From assembly GCF_014197915.1 (NCBI RefSeq), contig NZ_JACIGK010000022.1, positions 21,870 to 85,869 of the forward strand: DNA of 64,000 bases. Reading direction: 5' to 3'. The notes under the pieces were generated by a model, which was not told the origin of the DNA, did no database searches, and saw only the letters and a program-made list of their open reading frames with translations. This DNA is from Roseospira visakhapatnamensis. GTDB taxonomy: Bacteria > Pseudomonadota > Alphaproteobacteria > Rhodospirillales > Rhodospirillaceae. How positions within the stretch are numbered: the stretch's first letter is position 1; the number at the start of each line of letters is the position of its first letter. Below are positions 18,688-27,886 of this stretch, in pieces. The translations under genes and the position numbers were made by a program.

Positions 18688-19664
18688 GCCGCCACCCCGC
18701 TCGCCAGGTCTCGCGCCCGCACACAGCGCACCCGGTGGCCGTCCAGGTCCTCCAGCGCCGGCAGGGCGTCGCGGCACCGATCCTCGACAAAGTCGCAGCG
18801 GGGGTTGAAGGGGCAGCCCTCGGGAACGGCGGTCAACGGCGGCATGGAGCCCCGGATCTGGTTCAGCCGCGCGCCCGGTGTCCCCTCGCCCGGCAGCGCC
18901 GCCAGCAGGCCGCGCGTGTAGGGGTGCACGGGATCCTGCACCACGCGGGCGGTCTCGCCGGTTTCCACCACCCGGCCGGCATACAGCACCACCACCCGCT
19001 GGGTCACCTGGGAGACCACGGCCAGGTCGTGGGTGATCAGGATCAGCCCCACCCCGTGCGTTTTGCACAGGTCGAGCATCAGGCTCATGATCTCCGCCTG
19101 GATGGTGACGTCGAGCGCCGTGGTGGGCTCGTCGGCGATGATCAGCGCCGGCTCGGTCAACAGGGCGATGGCGATCACCACGCGCTGGCGCATGCCGCCC
19201 GACAACTCGTGCGGATAGGACTCGAGGCGCTTCTCCGGCGAGGGGATCTTGACCTCCCCCAGGCGGGTGATGGCGATCCGGCGGGCCTCGGCGTCACCGA
19301 TGCGCCGGTGCGCCTTCAGGGTCTCCACCATCTGGGTGCCGATGGTCAGCACCGGGTTCAGGGTCATCATCGGATCCTGGAAGATCATGCTGATGCGGTC
19401 GCCCCGCACCCGGCGCATCTGGTGGGTGGACAGGCGGGTGAGGTCCTGGCCCTCGAACAGGATCGACCCGCCGGCGATGCGCCCCGGCCGGCCGATCAGA
19501 TTGAGGATGGCGAAGGCGGCGACGCTCTTGCCGGCGCCGGACTCGCCGACGATGCCCAGGCGCTCGCCCCGGTCCACGGTGAAATCGACGTCGTGCAACG
19601 CCGTCAGCACGCCCTGGCGCGTGGGGAACTCCACCCGCAGGTCGCGGACATCAAGAAGCGGCAT
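18684..19664 (-). CDS. dppD: Peptide ABC transporter ATP-binding protein, DppD/OppD type
   Basis: ATPase of 326 residues. Walker A is GESGAGKSV. The signature is [15 protein letters not shown], Walker B is [12 protein letters not shown] and the switch histidine is [12 protein letters not shown]. The C-terminal cysteine motif [14 protein letters not shown] is typical of DppD. It pairs with DppF as the two nucleotide-binding subunits. The start ATG lies just after the dppC stop (5-bp gap), and its stop overlaps dppF. Confidence 0.92.
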
Positions 19665-19668
19665 GGAC

Positions 19669-20598
19669 TTAGCCCTTGAACAGTCTGGGGTTCAGCACGT
19701 CGCGCAGCCAGTCTCCCAGCAGGTTGATGGCCAGGATCAGGGTGATCAACGCAATGCTGGGGAAGGTGGTGATCCACCAGGCACCACTGAAGATGTACTC
19801 GAAGCCGGAGCTGATCAGCGACCCCAGCGACGGCATGGTCACCGGCATCCCCAGGCCCAGGAAGGACAGCGCCGCCTCGCTGATGATGGCGTTGGCCACC
19901 TGCACGGTGGAGATCACCAAGAGCGGCGACAGCGTGTTCGGCAGGATGTGGCGGGCCATGATGGTCGGCGCCGACAGGCCGATGACGCGGGCCGCGTCCA
20001 CGTATTCCTTCTTCTTCTCGGCCAGCACCGAGGCGCGGATGGTGCGCGCGTACTGGGGCCATTCGGCGAAGCCGATCACCAGGACCAGCATGACGATGGC
20101 CATGTCCTCGTAGAACTCGGCCCCGACGGCGGCCTTGAACACCGCCAGGGCGATGATGGCCAGCATCAGCGTGGACATGGCCAACTGGATGTCGGCCAGA
20201 CGCATGAAGAAGGCGTCCACCTTGCCGCCCAGGTAGCCCGAAACCAGGCCGATGACGATGCCCAGCGTCATTTGCACCATCACCGCGAACACGCCGATGA
20301 CAATGGAGATGCGCAGACCGTAGAGGATGGCGCTGAGAAGGTCACGGCCCTGGACGTCCGTGCCCAGGGGGAAGGCGGCTTCTCCCCCGGACGTCCAGAC
20401 CGGCGGGATCTCGGAATTCATGATGTCGATCTGCGCCGGGTCGTGCGGGTTCATGCTCGACAGCCATGGTGCCAGCAGCGCCGCCAGCACGAAGGCGACC
20501 AGGATCGCGAAGGCCGTCAGGGCCACGGGATCGCGCCGGAACCGATAGAGGACGTCGGAGCCCAGGAGGGCCGTCAGGCGGGCGGTCAGGTGAGTCAT
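19669..20598 (-). CDS. dppC: Peptide ABC transporter permease, DppC type
   Basis: Inner-membrane permease of 309 residues with about six helices. Signatures are an N-terminal helix VALTAFAILVAFVLAALLAPWLS, HPF-type GTDVQGRDLLSAILYGLRIS, and the EAA loop EYVDAARVIGLSAPTIMARHILPN. It forms the heteromeric channel with DppB, whose stop overlaps its ATG (ATGA). Confidence 0.92.
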   Translation of the reverse strand: MTHLTARLTALLGSDVLYRFRRDPVALTAFAILVAFVLAALLAPWLSSMNPHDPAQIDIMNSEIPPVWTSGGEAAFPLGTDVQGRDLLSAILYGLRISIVIGVFAVMVQMTLGIVIGLVSGYLGGKVDAFFMRLADIQLAMSTLMLAIIALAVFKAAVGAEFYEDMAIVMLVLVIGFAEWPQYARTIRASVLAEKKKEYVDAARVIGLSAPTIMARHILPNTLSPLLVISTVQVANAIISEAALSFLGLGMPVTMPSLGSLISSGFEYIFSGAWWITTFPSIALITLILAINLLGDWLRDVLNPRLFKG

Positions 20599-21584
20599 GA
20601 CGGAGCCCCCACCAGACGCACGGTTGGATTGACCAGGGTGTAAATCAGGTCAACCACGGTGTTGGTGACCACGAAGATCAATCCCACGACGATGATGTAG
20701 GCGATGATCAGCGGCGTATCGACGCGCGTCACCGCCTCGATGAACATGAAGCCCAGGCCCGGCCACTGAAACACCGTCTCGGTGAGAATGGTGTAGGCCA
20801 GCATGAGGCCGATCTGGACGCCGCCCACGGTGATCACCGGCAGCAGCGTGTTCTTGAACGCATGCAGGAACCACACCCGCCGGGGGGCCAGACCCTTGGC
20901 CCAGGCATAGCGGATGTAGTCCTGTTCCAGCACCTCCATCATCTCGGAGCGGATCAGGCGGATGAACAGCGGCAGGAAGATCGACGACAGGGCGATGCTG
21001 GGCAGGACCAGGTGGGATATCCCCTCGCCGGTCAGGAAGCCGGTTTTCCAGCCGGGGACAATCTCCACCAGGGACTCGCCGCGCCCGAACGAGGGCAGCC
21101 AGCCCAGGTTCACCGAGAACAGATAGATGAGGAAGATGGCGGTCAGGAACACGGGGATGGAAATGCCGACGATGCTGGCTCCCATGGCCGCCTGGGAGAG
21201 CCAGGAGCGGGGCTGGATGGCGCACCAGCAACCCAGCGGCACGGATACCAGCACAATGATGATGGCGGCGCCGATCACCAGGTCGACGGTGGCCGGGAAC
21301 TTGTCGGCGATCACGTCCAGCGCCGGACGCTTGAAATGGTAGGAAACGCCAAGGTCACCCTGCACCGCGTTGCCCAGGAAACGCCAGTATTGTTCCAGGA
21401 AGGGATCATTCAGGCCCATGCGGTCGCGCAGGGCCTCCCGCTCGGCCTCCGACACGGCTTGCCCCACCAGTTCTCGCAAGGGGTCGCCCAGGTTGTCCTG
21501 GATGGAAAAGCCGATGAGGCTGATGACGAACATCACCAGAACGGCTTGCAGGAGGCGCTTGATCAGAAAGGCGACAATGGCCAT
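20595..21584 (-). CDS. dppB: Peptide ABC transporter permease, DppB type
   Basis: Permease of 329 residues. The N-terminal signature is FLIKRLLQAVLVMFVISLIGF. The DPLRELVG zone follows, and the EAA motif is YIRYAWAKGLAPRRVWFLHAFKN. The last helix is IAYIIVVGLIFVVTNTVVDLIYTLVNPTVR, typical of DppB. The ATG at MAIVAFLIKRLLQ was preferred over a start 13 codons upstream, because the family begins right at this helix. It follows the binding-protein gene by 119 bp. Confidence 0.92.
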   Translation of the reverse strand: MAIVAFLIKRLLQAVLVMFVISLIGFSIQDNLGDPLRELVGQAVSEAEREALRDRMGLNDPFLEQYWRFLGNAVQGDLGVSYHFKRPALDVIADKFPATVDLVIGAAIIIVLVSVPLGCWCAIQPRSWLSQAAMGASIVGISIPVFLTAIFLIYLFSVNLGWLPSFGRGESLVEIVPGWKTGFLTGEGISHLVLPSIALSSIFLPLFIRLIRSEMMEVLEQDYIRYAWAKGLAPRRVWFLHAFKNTLLPVITVGGVQIGLMLAYTILTETVFQWPGLGFMFIEAVTRVDTPLIIAYIIVVGLIFVVTNTVVDLIYTLVNPTVRLVGAPS

Positions 21585-21703
21585 GGCGGTTCCAGGGGAC
21601 GGGAAGCAAGGGACGGGAAGCAAGGGATGGCGCGCGCATCACCGAACGCGACAGAGGGAGGCCGGCAGGGACGCCGGCCTCCCTCCACCCGTTAGGCAGA
21701 CCG

Positions 21704-23284
21704 TTAGTCGATGACCAGGTCACCCAGGTACGGGAAGTCCATGACGTTGACGATATCCTCGATATGCACGCCGTCGCGCGACGCCCAGGACAAGTCCTGC
21801 CAGTGCAGCGGCACGAAGGCGGCGTCCTCGTACAGCAGTCGTTCCACCTGCTGCAAGACCTTGGCGCGGGCCTCCTGGTCCACCATGGACTGGGACTGAA
21901 TGATCAGCTTGTCCACCTCGGGATTCGAGTAGTTGCCGGAGTTGTACTGGCCGTAGCCGGTTTCCGCATCCGGGGTCATCAGCAGGAATTCGGTGTAGTT
22001 GGCCGAGTCCTCGGTGTCGGGATGCCAGCCGATCATCATGATGTCGGCGGCGCGCACGTCGAACTCGGGCCAGTACTGCGCCTTGGGGATGGTGGTCAGA
22101 TCAACCTTGATGTTGATCCGGGCCAGCATGGCCGCCGCCGCCTCGGCGATCTTGTCGTCGTTCACATAGCGGTTGTTGGGCGCCATCATGGTGATGGAGA
22201 ACCCATCCTCATAGCCGGCCTCGGCCATCAGCGCCTTGGCCTTGTCCAGATCGTAGCGGGGCTTCAGGTCGGCCGCGTGCCCCACCTGACCGGGCGCGCT
22301 CTGCTGCGCGGCGACGGTGGCGAAGCCCTTCATGATCTTGTCGACGATGCCCTGGTTGTTGATCGCGTACACGATGGCCTGACGCACGCGCGGGTCCTTG
22401 AAGGCCTCGACCCGGTCCTGGTTCATCTGCAACGTGATGATCCGGGTGCCACCCATGGTCACAAGGTTGACGCCCTCTTCGTTGCCCAGTCGCTCCAGGT
22501 CGGTGGGCGGCACCGGCTTGATGAAGTCCACGCCGCCGGACAGCAGCGAGGCCACGCGGGTCGGGTCTTCCTTGATCGGCGTGAAGATGATCTCGGTGAC
22601 ATTGCCCGGGGACTCGGTGTCCCAGTAGTCGGCGAAGCGCTCGAACTCCACGCGGACACCCTGTTCACGCGCCCGCACCACGAAGGGGCCGGTGCCCGAC
22701 GCATTGGTCGAGGCGAACGTGCTGCCGTGCTTGACGATGGCGTCCTTGGGCTTCCCGTTGTCGTCGGTGCCGGTGTAGAACGCCTTGTCCATGGGGAACA
22801 GGTAGGTGGCCAGGTTCAGGACCAGCGGGTACGGCTCGACCGTCACCAGATCCACGGTGTGGTCGTCGATGATCTTGGCGCCCTCGAACGGCTCGAACAG
22901 GGCCTTGAAGTCCGGGCTCCCCTTCAGGCGCTCCAGGGTGAAGACCACGTCCTCGGCGGTGAACGGATTGCCGCTGTGGAACACGACCCCCTCGCGCAGG
23001 TGGAAGCGCATGGTCAGGTCGTCGATCTGCTCCCAGCTCTCGGCCAGGCGCGGTTCGTACTCCAACTCCTTGGTGAAGCGCACCAGGGGGTCGAACACCA
23101 TGTGCGCCATTTCCAGGGTCCCGCCGGAAAGCTGCTCTTGCGGGTCCAGCGAGACCGGATCGGCGTCATAGGCCATGCGCAGGGTCTTGGCCTCGGCCGG
23201 CGCGACTCCGGCGATCCCCGCGCCGACCGCCACCGCGCAAGCCAGCAGCGCGCCAGTGGCGATTTTGGTGAACTGGAACGTCAT
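21704..23284 (-). CDS. dppA: Extracellular solute-binding protein of peptide transporter, DppA type
   Basis: Periplasmic binding protein of 526 residues (family 5, SBP_bac_5). The signal peptide is MTFQFTKIATGALLACAVAV, with cleavage expected after APAEA. The mature start KTLRMAYDADPVSLDPQEQLSGG is typical, followed by LAESWEQIDDLTMRFHLREGVVFHSG and TAEDVVFTLERL. It delivers peptides or similar ligands to DppBCDF. The substrate cannot be read from sequence, and nickel or opine-type ligands occur in this family. First gene of the operon. Confidence 0.92.
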   Translation of the reverse strand: MTFQFTKIATGALLACAVAVGAGIAGVAPAEAKTLRMAYDADPVSLDPQEQLSGGTLEMAHMVFDPLVRFTKELEYEPRLAESWEQIDDLTMRFHLREGVVFHSGNPFTAEDVVFTLERLKGSPDFKALFEPFEGAKIIDDHTVDLVTVEPYPLVLNLATYLFPMDKAFYTGTDDNGKPKDAIVKHGSTFASTNASGTGPFVVRAREQGVRVEFERFADYWDTESPGNVTEIIFTPIKEDPTRVASLLSGGVDFIKPVPPTDLERLGNEEGVNLVTMGGTRIITLQMNQDRVEAFKDPRVRQAIVYAINNQGIVDKIMKGFATVAAQQSAPGQVGHAADLKPRYDLDKAKALMAEAGYEDGFSITMMAPNNRYVNDDKIAEAAAAMLARINIKVDLTTIPKAQYWPEFDVRAADIMMIGWHPDTEDSANYTEFLLMTPDAETGYGQYNSGNYSNPEVDKLIIQSQSMVDQEARAKVLQQVERLLYEDAAFVPLHWQDLSWASRDGVHIEDIVNVMDFPYLGDLVID

Positions 23285-23643
23285 GCCTTGGATCTCTCCC
23301 TGATGGGGTTGGGGGTGGGAGCCCGCGGTGCCGGCCCTTGGCGGCGGCGCCTCGCATACCGTCGAGACGGGCGGGAAACTTCCCAGTCCAGGTTCCGTGG
23401 TACACCACCCGCGAGGAACAGGCAAAGGTCCATTGGACGGCGCCGTCCACGCCTTTGGCGGGTTCAGGATACGGTCCGCGACCTTGGGTTCGCCACGAGT
23501 CCCATGGGAACATCGGCCGCCCCATGCCGGCGCGTCCCGCATGGCATGAACCCTGCTATGCTGTCGGGGCTTTCATCTTTTGCGCTTCCGCTCTTCCGAT
23601 CATAGCGCGAAAAACGATCATCCCCACCACTGGAGATCAAGAC
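23285..23643. promoter_or_regulatory. Divergent intergenic region between dppA and modA
   Basis: It must carry the promoters of both operons. The one distinctive feature is GTGGTACACCAC at 23397-23408, a near-palindrome repeated identically upstream of phaC (53628-53639). Nothing else was recognised. Confidence 0.4.
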
Positions 23644-24501
23644 ATGCCCGCCCCGTCACCGTGCGCCCTGCCCCATCCCCGCACGACACCGGTTGCCCCG
23701 CCACGCGCGCACCGTCTGCGGATGTTGCAGGCGGTCCGCGCCGTGGTCGGGATCAGCCTCGGGGGGATCACGGCCTTGGGGCTCGGGCTGGGGGTCTTGA
23801 GTCCGACGCCGGCCCACGCCGGCGAAACCCTGGTCGCCGTCGCCGCCAACTTCACCGCCGCCGCCCGCGAGATCGGCGCCGCCTTCACCACCGCCACCGG
23901 CCACACCGCGACGTACAGCTTCGGCTCGACCGGCAAGCTGTACGCCCAGATCGCCAACGGCGCGCCCTACAGCGTGTTCCTGGCCGCCGATGCCGCCCGC
24001 CCGGCCCGCGCCGAGGCCGACGGGTTGGCGGTCGCCGGCTCCCGGTTCACCTACGCCGTCGGCCGTCTGGTGCTGTTCAGCACCGACCCCGGCCTGGTGG
24101 ACGACTCGGGGCAGGTCCTGAAAACGGGAGACGTCGAGCGCCTGGCCATCGCCAATCCGGTGACCGCCCCCTACGGCACCGCCGCCATCGAGGTGTTGCG
24201 GACGATGGGGGTCCACGACGCCCTGGCCGGCCGCCTCGTGCGCGGCGATTCCGTCTCCCAGACGCTGCAGTTCGTGACCACCGGCAACGCGCCGCTGGGA
24301 TTCGTCGCCCTGTCCCAGGTCATCACCCTGCCCGGTGGATCGCGATGGATCGTACCGACGGACCTGCACGCCCCGCTGCGCCAGGACGCCGTACTCCTGA
24401 CGCGGGGCAAGAACAACTCCGTGGCACGGGCGTTCGTGGCCTTCCTGAAAAGCCCGGAGGCCCGGGCGATCATCGCCCGCTACGGCTACGGCGTCGAGTA
24501 A
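23644..24501 (+). CDS. modA: Molybdate-binding periplasmic protein, ModA
   Basis: Protein of 285 residues. The long N-terminal leader holds a hydrophobic stretch (VGISLGGITALGLGLGVL) with cleavage after AHA. The mature start GETLVAVAANFTAAAREIGAAF is classic ModA. YSFGSTGKLYAQIANGAP contains ligand-binding Ser/Thr positions, and NPVTAPYGTAAIEVL and VSQTLQFVTTGNAPLGFVALSQV follow. It captures molybdate or tungstate for ModBC. GGAG eight bases before the ATG supports this start. ModB, ModC and ModD are encoded about 26 kb away on the other strand, an unusual separation. Confidence 0.9.
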   Translation: MPAPSPCALPHPRTTPVAPPRAHRLRMLQAVRAVVGISLGGITALGLGLGVLSPTPAHAGETLVAVAANFTAAAREIGAAFTTATGHTATYSFGSTGKLYAQIANGAPYSVFLAADAARPARAEADGLAVAGSRFTYAVGRLVLFSTDPGLVDDSGQVLKTGDVERLAIANPVTAPYGTAAIEVLRTMGVHDALAGRLVRGDSVSQTLQFVTTGNAPLGFVALSQVITLPGGSRWIVPTDLHAPLRQDAVLLTRGKNNSVARAFVAFLKSPEARAIIARYGYGVE

Positions 24502-24523
24502 GCCGCGCCGTGGGCCTGTCCCG

Positions 24524-25882
24524 TCAGTTCGACGAAACCAGCCCGTCCGGCTGCCCCACCACCACGGTGGTCAGGGCGGCCGGATCCATCAGCCGGGCGG
24601 CCACGCGCCGGGCGTCCTCCAGGGTCACCGCCTCGATATAGTCGTTGCGGTCGTTCAAATAGGAGGGGGACAGACCCTCCCGCTGCATGGCCACCAGGAT
24701 CGCGGCGATGGAGCCCGTCGACGAGAAGCGCAGCGGCCAGGCCCCGGTCAGGTAGGTTCGCGCGTCGGCCAGTTCCTCGGCCGTCGGTCCCGCGTCGGCC
24801 ATGCGTCGCCATTCCTCCTGGATCAGGGACAGGCTTTCGGTCACCCGGGCGTTGTTGGTGGCCACGCCCCCCATCCAGACGGGCGCGTGGTCCAGGGGCA
24901 CGAGGTAGCTGTAGACCGAGTAGGCGAGGCCGCGCGCCTCGCGCACCTCCTCCACCAGCCGCGACGCAAAGCCGCCCCCCCCAAGGATGTAGTTGACCAC
25001 GTAGGCCGCGTACCAGTCCGGGTCCGACCGCGCCAGCCCGGCATGGCCGAACATCGCCACGCTCTGGGGCACCGGACGCTCGATCACCACCGTCCGCCCG
25101 TCGGCGCGCGCCACGATGTCGGGCACCGCCGGCAGGTCCGACGTCTCGGGGAGGTCACCGAACGCCTCGTCGATCAGCGCGGCCAGCCGCTCCGGCGTCA
25201 CGTCGCCGGCCACGCCGATGGCCAGGCGATCGCGCACCAGATGCCCGCGCGCGAAGGCGCGGAGGTCGTCCTGGTCGATGGCGGCGATGGTCTCGGCGGT
25301 CCCGGCGGGATCGCGGCCGTAGGGATGCTCCGGGAACAGGGTCTGGTACCAAGCGCGACGGGCGATCTCGTTGGGATCGTTCTCGGTGTAGCGCAGGCCC
25401 GCCAGGATCTGGGCGCGCATCCGCTCCACGGCGTCGGCGTCGAAACGCGGTGCCCGCAACGCCAGGCTGAGCAGCTCCACGGCCTCGTCCAGGTTCTCGG
25501 TCAGGGTCTTGACGGTCCCGCTGAACGAATCGCGGCCGGCATCGAAGGACATCTCGATCGCCAGATCGGCCAGCCGATGCTGGAAGGCCCGCGAGTCCAG
25601 GTCGCCGGCCCCCTCGTCCAGCAGGCCGGACACGAGGTGCGCGAGGCCCGCCTTGCCCGGCGGATCCAGCGCCGCGCCGCCATCGAACGCGAACGTCAGC
25701 GTCACCATGGGGTTGGTGTCGTCGGCGACCAGCCAGGCCTCCAGGCCACGGGGCGTGATGACGCGGTCCACCTCGATGGCCCGGGCCGCCGGCACCAGGG
25801 CGACGACGGCGAGGACCAGCGCGCCCAGCAGGGTCGCCACCGGGCGAAACGACGAGCGCTTGATGGTCACATCCTCCCTCAT
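24524..25882 (-). CDS. M16 family peptidase-like protein, inactive-type partner
   Basis: Protein of 452 residues with a signal sequence (LLGALVLAVVALVPAARA). It keeps the M16 fold (AWLVADDTNPMVTLTFAFDGGAALDPPGKAGLAHLVS, given here only by its ends). The zinc motif HxxEH is replaced at HLVSGLLDEG, so it should lack catalysis. The conserved C-terminal R-Y pair region SVYSYLVPLDHAPVWMGG is retained. Pairs of an active and an inactive M16 subunit are common in proteobacteria. The ATG overlaps the stop of the active partner (ATGA). It converges with modA. Confidence 0.85.
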   Translation of the reverse strand: MREDVTIKRSSFRPVATLLGALVLAVVALVPAARAIEVDRVITPRGLEAWLVADDTNPMVTLTFAFDGGAALDPPGKAGLAHLVSGLLDEGAGDLDSRAFQHRLADLAIEMSFDAGRDSFSGTVKTLTENLDEAVELLSLALRAPRFDADAVERMRAQILAGLRYTENDPNEIARRAWYQTLFPEHPYGRDPAGTAETIAAIDQDDLRAFARGHLVRDRLAIGVAGDVTPERLAALIDEAFGDLPETSDLPAVPDIVARADGRTVVIERPVPQSVAMFGHAGLARSDPDWYAAYVVNYILGGGGFASRLVEEVREARGLAYSVYSYLVPLDHAPVWMGGVATNNARVTESLSLIQEEWRRMADAGPTAEELADARTYLTGAWPLRFSSTGSIAAILVAMQREGLSPSYLNDRNDYIEAVTLEDARRVAARLMDPAALTTVVVGQPDGLVSSN

Positions 25883-27351
25883 GTGCGGGACTCCGGCAGC
25901 AGGATGGCGGTGGCGGTGCTGACCGGGCCGAACACCACGCGGGCGGCGCGCATCACCTCGTCGGCGGTCACGGCGGCGATCTGCTCGGGCCAGGCCTCGA
26001 TATCCTCGACCGTGGCGCCCGTGGTCAGGGCCGCCCCCAGGATGCGCGCGGTCCCGAAGGTGTTGTCGCGGGCGTAGACCACCGAGGCCCGCAGCCGCCG
26101 CTTGGCGCCGGCGATCTCGTCGTCCGTGACACCGGTCTCCAGCAGGCGGGTGATCTCGGCATCCACGGCGGCGCCGACCTGGGCGGGCGTGACGCCGGCC
26201 GCCGGCGTGGCCGACAGCGTGAAGGTGCCGAAGTCCACCGCGCGGCCGTTGTAATACGCGGCCGCCGAGACGGCCACGCCCTGCTCGACCACCAGGGACT
26301 CGTACAGCCGGCTCACCGGGCCGCCGCCCAGCAACTCCGCCAGCACCTGCAGGGCGGGGTAGAGCGTGGTCTCGCCCACCGTGCGGCTGGGGGCGATGCC
26401 CCGACGCCACCAGGACGCCTGCCCGACCTGGGGATGGCGCATGGTCAGGGTAACGTCCACCGGCGGCGGCAGGTCGCGCACCCGGGCGCGCTCGACCGGC
26501 GTCTCGGCGGCCGGCACCTGGCCATAGGTGCGTTCGGCCAGGGGCCGAAGCTCCGCCATGGTCACGTCGCCCACGACCACCACCACCGCGTTGTGCGGCG
26601 CGTAGAAGTGGCGATAGAACGCGAGCGCGTCCTCGCGGGTCAGGGCCTGAAGCTCGTGGGACCAGCCGATGATCGGATTCTTGTAGGGGTGCACCGACCA
26701 CAGGGCCTGATCCAGGCGCTCGCTGAGCAAGGCCGCCGGTTCGTTCTCGGTGCGGCTCAGCCGCTCCTCGACGACCACCGCCCGCTCGGTCAGGACATCG
26801 TCCTCCGTCAGGCGCAGGTTGGCCATGCGGTCGGCCTCCATCTCCATCACCAGGTCCAGCCGATCGCGGGCGATGGTCTGGTAGTAGCCGGTGAAGTCGC
26901 TGCTGGTAAACGCGTTGTCGCGCCCGCCGTTGCGCGCGATGATGCGCGAGAACTCGCCGGGCGGGATGGTCTCCGTGCCCTTGAACATCAGGTGTTCAAG
27001 AAGATGGGCCAGGCCGGACTTGCCGGGCGGCTCGTCGGCGGCGCCCACCTTGTACCACACCATGTGGGTGACCATCGGAACCCGGTGGTTGGACACCAGG
27101 ACCACCTGCAGGCCGTTGTCCAGGGTCAGGACCTGCGGATCGAAGGCCTGGGCGTGGGCCCGCGTGCCGGCGGTCAGGGCGACCAGCAGCGTGAGAGCCA
27201 ACAGCGGCGGAAACGATGGGAGGAACCGGCGGCGGATATCCGCCGTGGGCGGCGAAACGCGGCGCGCGGCGGCGCGCTGTCTGGCGCGCGCCGGATGGCG
27301 CGGCATCCGCGATACGGAGAGAAACGCGGGGTCGGTCTGGGATCCGGACAT
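25879..27351 (-). CDS. M16 family zinc peptidase, catalytic partner
   Basis: Protein of 490 residues. The zinc-binding HLLEHLMFKGT motif (HxxEH) is intact, with the downstream glutamate region in ERAVVVEERLSR. A hydrophobic segment (FPPLLALTLLVALTAGTRAHA) indicates periplasmic export, although it is preceded by about 45 basic residues. The true start may therefore be an internal codon nearer that segment. M16 peptidases degrade oligopeptides or process exported proteins. Coupled to the inactive paralogue downstream. Confidence 0.87.
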   Translation of the reverse strand: MSGSQTDPAFLSVSRMPRHPARARQRAAARRVSPPTADIRRRFLPSFPPLLALTLLVALTAGTRAHAQAFDPQVLTLDNGLQVVLVSNHRVPMVTHMVWYKVGAADEPPGKSGLAHLLEHLMFKGTETIPPGEFSRIIARNGGRDNAFTSSDFTGYYQTIARDRLDLVMEMEADRMANLRLTEDDVLTERAVVVEERLSRTENEPAALLSERLDQALWSVHPYKNPIIGWSHELQALTREDALAFYRHFYAPHNAVVVVVGDVTMAELRPLAERTYGQVPAAETPVERARVRDLPPPVDVTLTMRHPQVGQASWWRRGIAPSRTVGETTLYPALQVLAELLGGGPVSRLYESLVVEQGVAVSAAAYYNGRAVDFGTFTLSATPAAGVTPAQVGAAVDAEITRLLETGVTDDEIAGAKRRLRASVVYARDNTFGTARILGAALTTGATVEDIEAWPEQIAAVTADEVMRAARVVFGPVSTATAILLPESRT

Positions 27352-27474
27352 GAGGGCATCCTGTCGTGGGGTCAGGAGATCATGCCGGGGATATGGTCGC
27401 GACCGGGCGGATCCTCAACGCCCCGTGTGCCGCACCAAGGCACCGAAGGACGGCCGGCATCCGGTCACACGAAC

Positions 27475-27498
27475 GCCGGTGCGTCATGACGCACCGGC
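27475..27498. promoter_or_regulatory. 24-bp perfect palindrome
   Basis: Arms of 12 bp meet at the centre GCGTCATGACGC with no loop. It shares the TCATGA core and flanks with the terminator stem 20 bp away (27517-27538). It lies between rpmG and the M16 peptidase gene, both on minus. It could be an operator for the peptidase genes or a degenerate second terminator. Confidence 0.45.
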
Positions 27499-27510
27499 CT
27501 GGCGGCCACG

Positions 27511-27538
27511 CAAAAACCGGCGTGTCATGACACGCCGG
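27511..27538 (-). terminator. Rho-independent terminator of rpmG
   Basis: On the minus strand an 11-bp perfect stem (CCGGCGTGTCA/TGACACGCCGG) is followed by TTTTTG. It lies 43 bp beyond the rpmG stop and has the right orientation. Confidence 0.75.
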
Positions 27539-27581
27539 CCGGGGCGACACCGATGAACCGCGCGGGCGCGCGGGCGCACGA

Positions 27582-27749
27582 TCAGCGCAGCTTGGTTTCC
27601 TTGAAGACCACGTGCTTGCGGGCCTTCGGATCGTACTTGCGGAATTCCAGCTTTTCGGTGGTCTTGCGCGGATTTTTCTTGGCCACATAGAAGTAGCCCG
27701 TGCCCGCGGTGCTTTCGAGCTTGATCTGGATGGTTGCCGGCTTGGCCAT
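27582..27749 (-). CDS. rpmG: 50S ribosomal protein L33
   Basis: Protein of 55 residues beginning [20 protein letters not shown], continuing [20 protein letters not shown] and ending in KETKLR. This is the full-length alphaproteobacterial L33 of the type without zinc-binding cysteines. It is a structural protein of the large ribosomal subunit near the E site. It is a single-gene unit with its own terminator 43 bp downstream. Confidence 0.96.
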   Translation of the reverse strand: MAKPATIQIKLESTAGTGYFYVAKKNPRKTTEKLEFRKYDPKARKHVVFKETKLR

Positions 27750-27842
27750 GGTTCGCGGTCCCGCGTTGCTCAGGTGATCGCCATCGAAGGAGGCCGAGAC
27801 AATAGTCGGATCGCCGCGTGAGTCAAGGGCGAGGATGGCCTT

Positions 27843-27879
27843 ATACCAGCGGCGGATGAGCGTGACTCATCCGCCGAGG
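27843..27879. repeat. Structured repeat, left-end half copy
   Basis: It begins ATACCAGCGG and continues with the hairpin GGCGGATGAG-CGTGA-CTCATCCGCC, then GAGG. This equals the left end of the full elements at 31931 and 37297. It ends 8 bp from the stop of the first chemoreceptor gene, where it could end transcription. Confidence 0.8.
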
Positions 27880-27886
27880 TAGCGCG

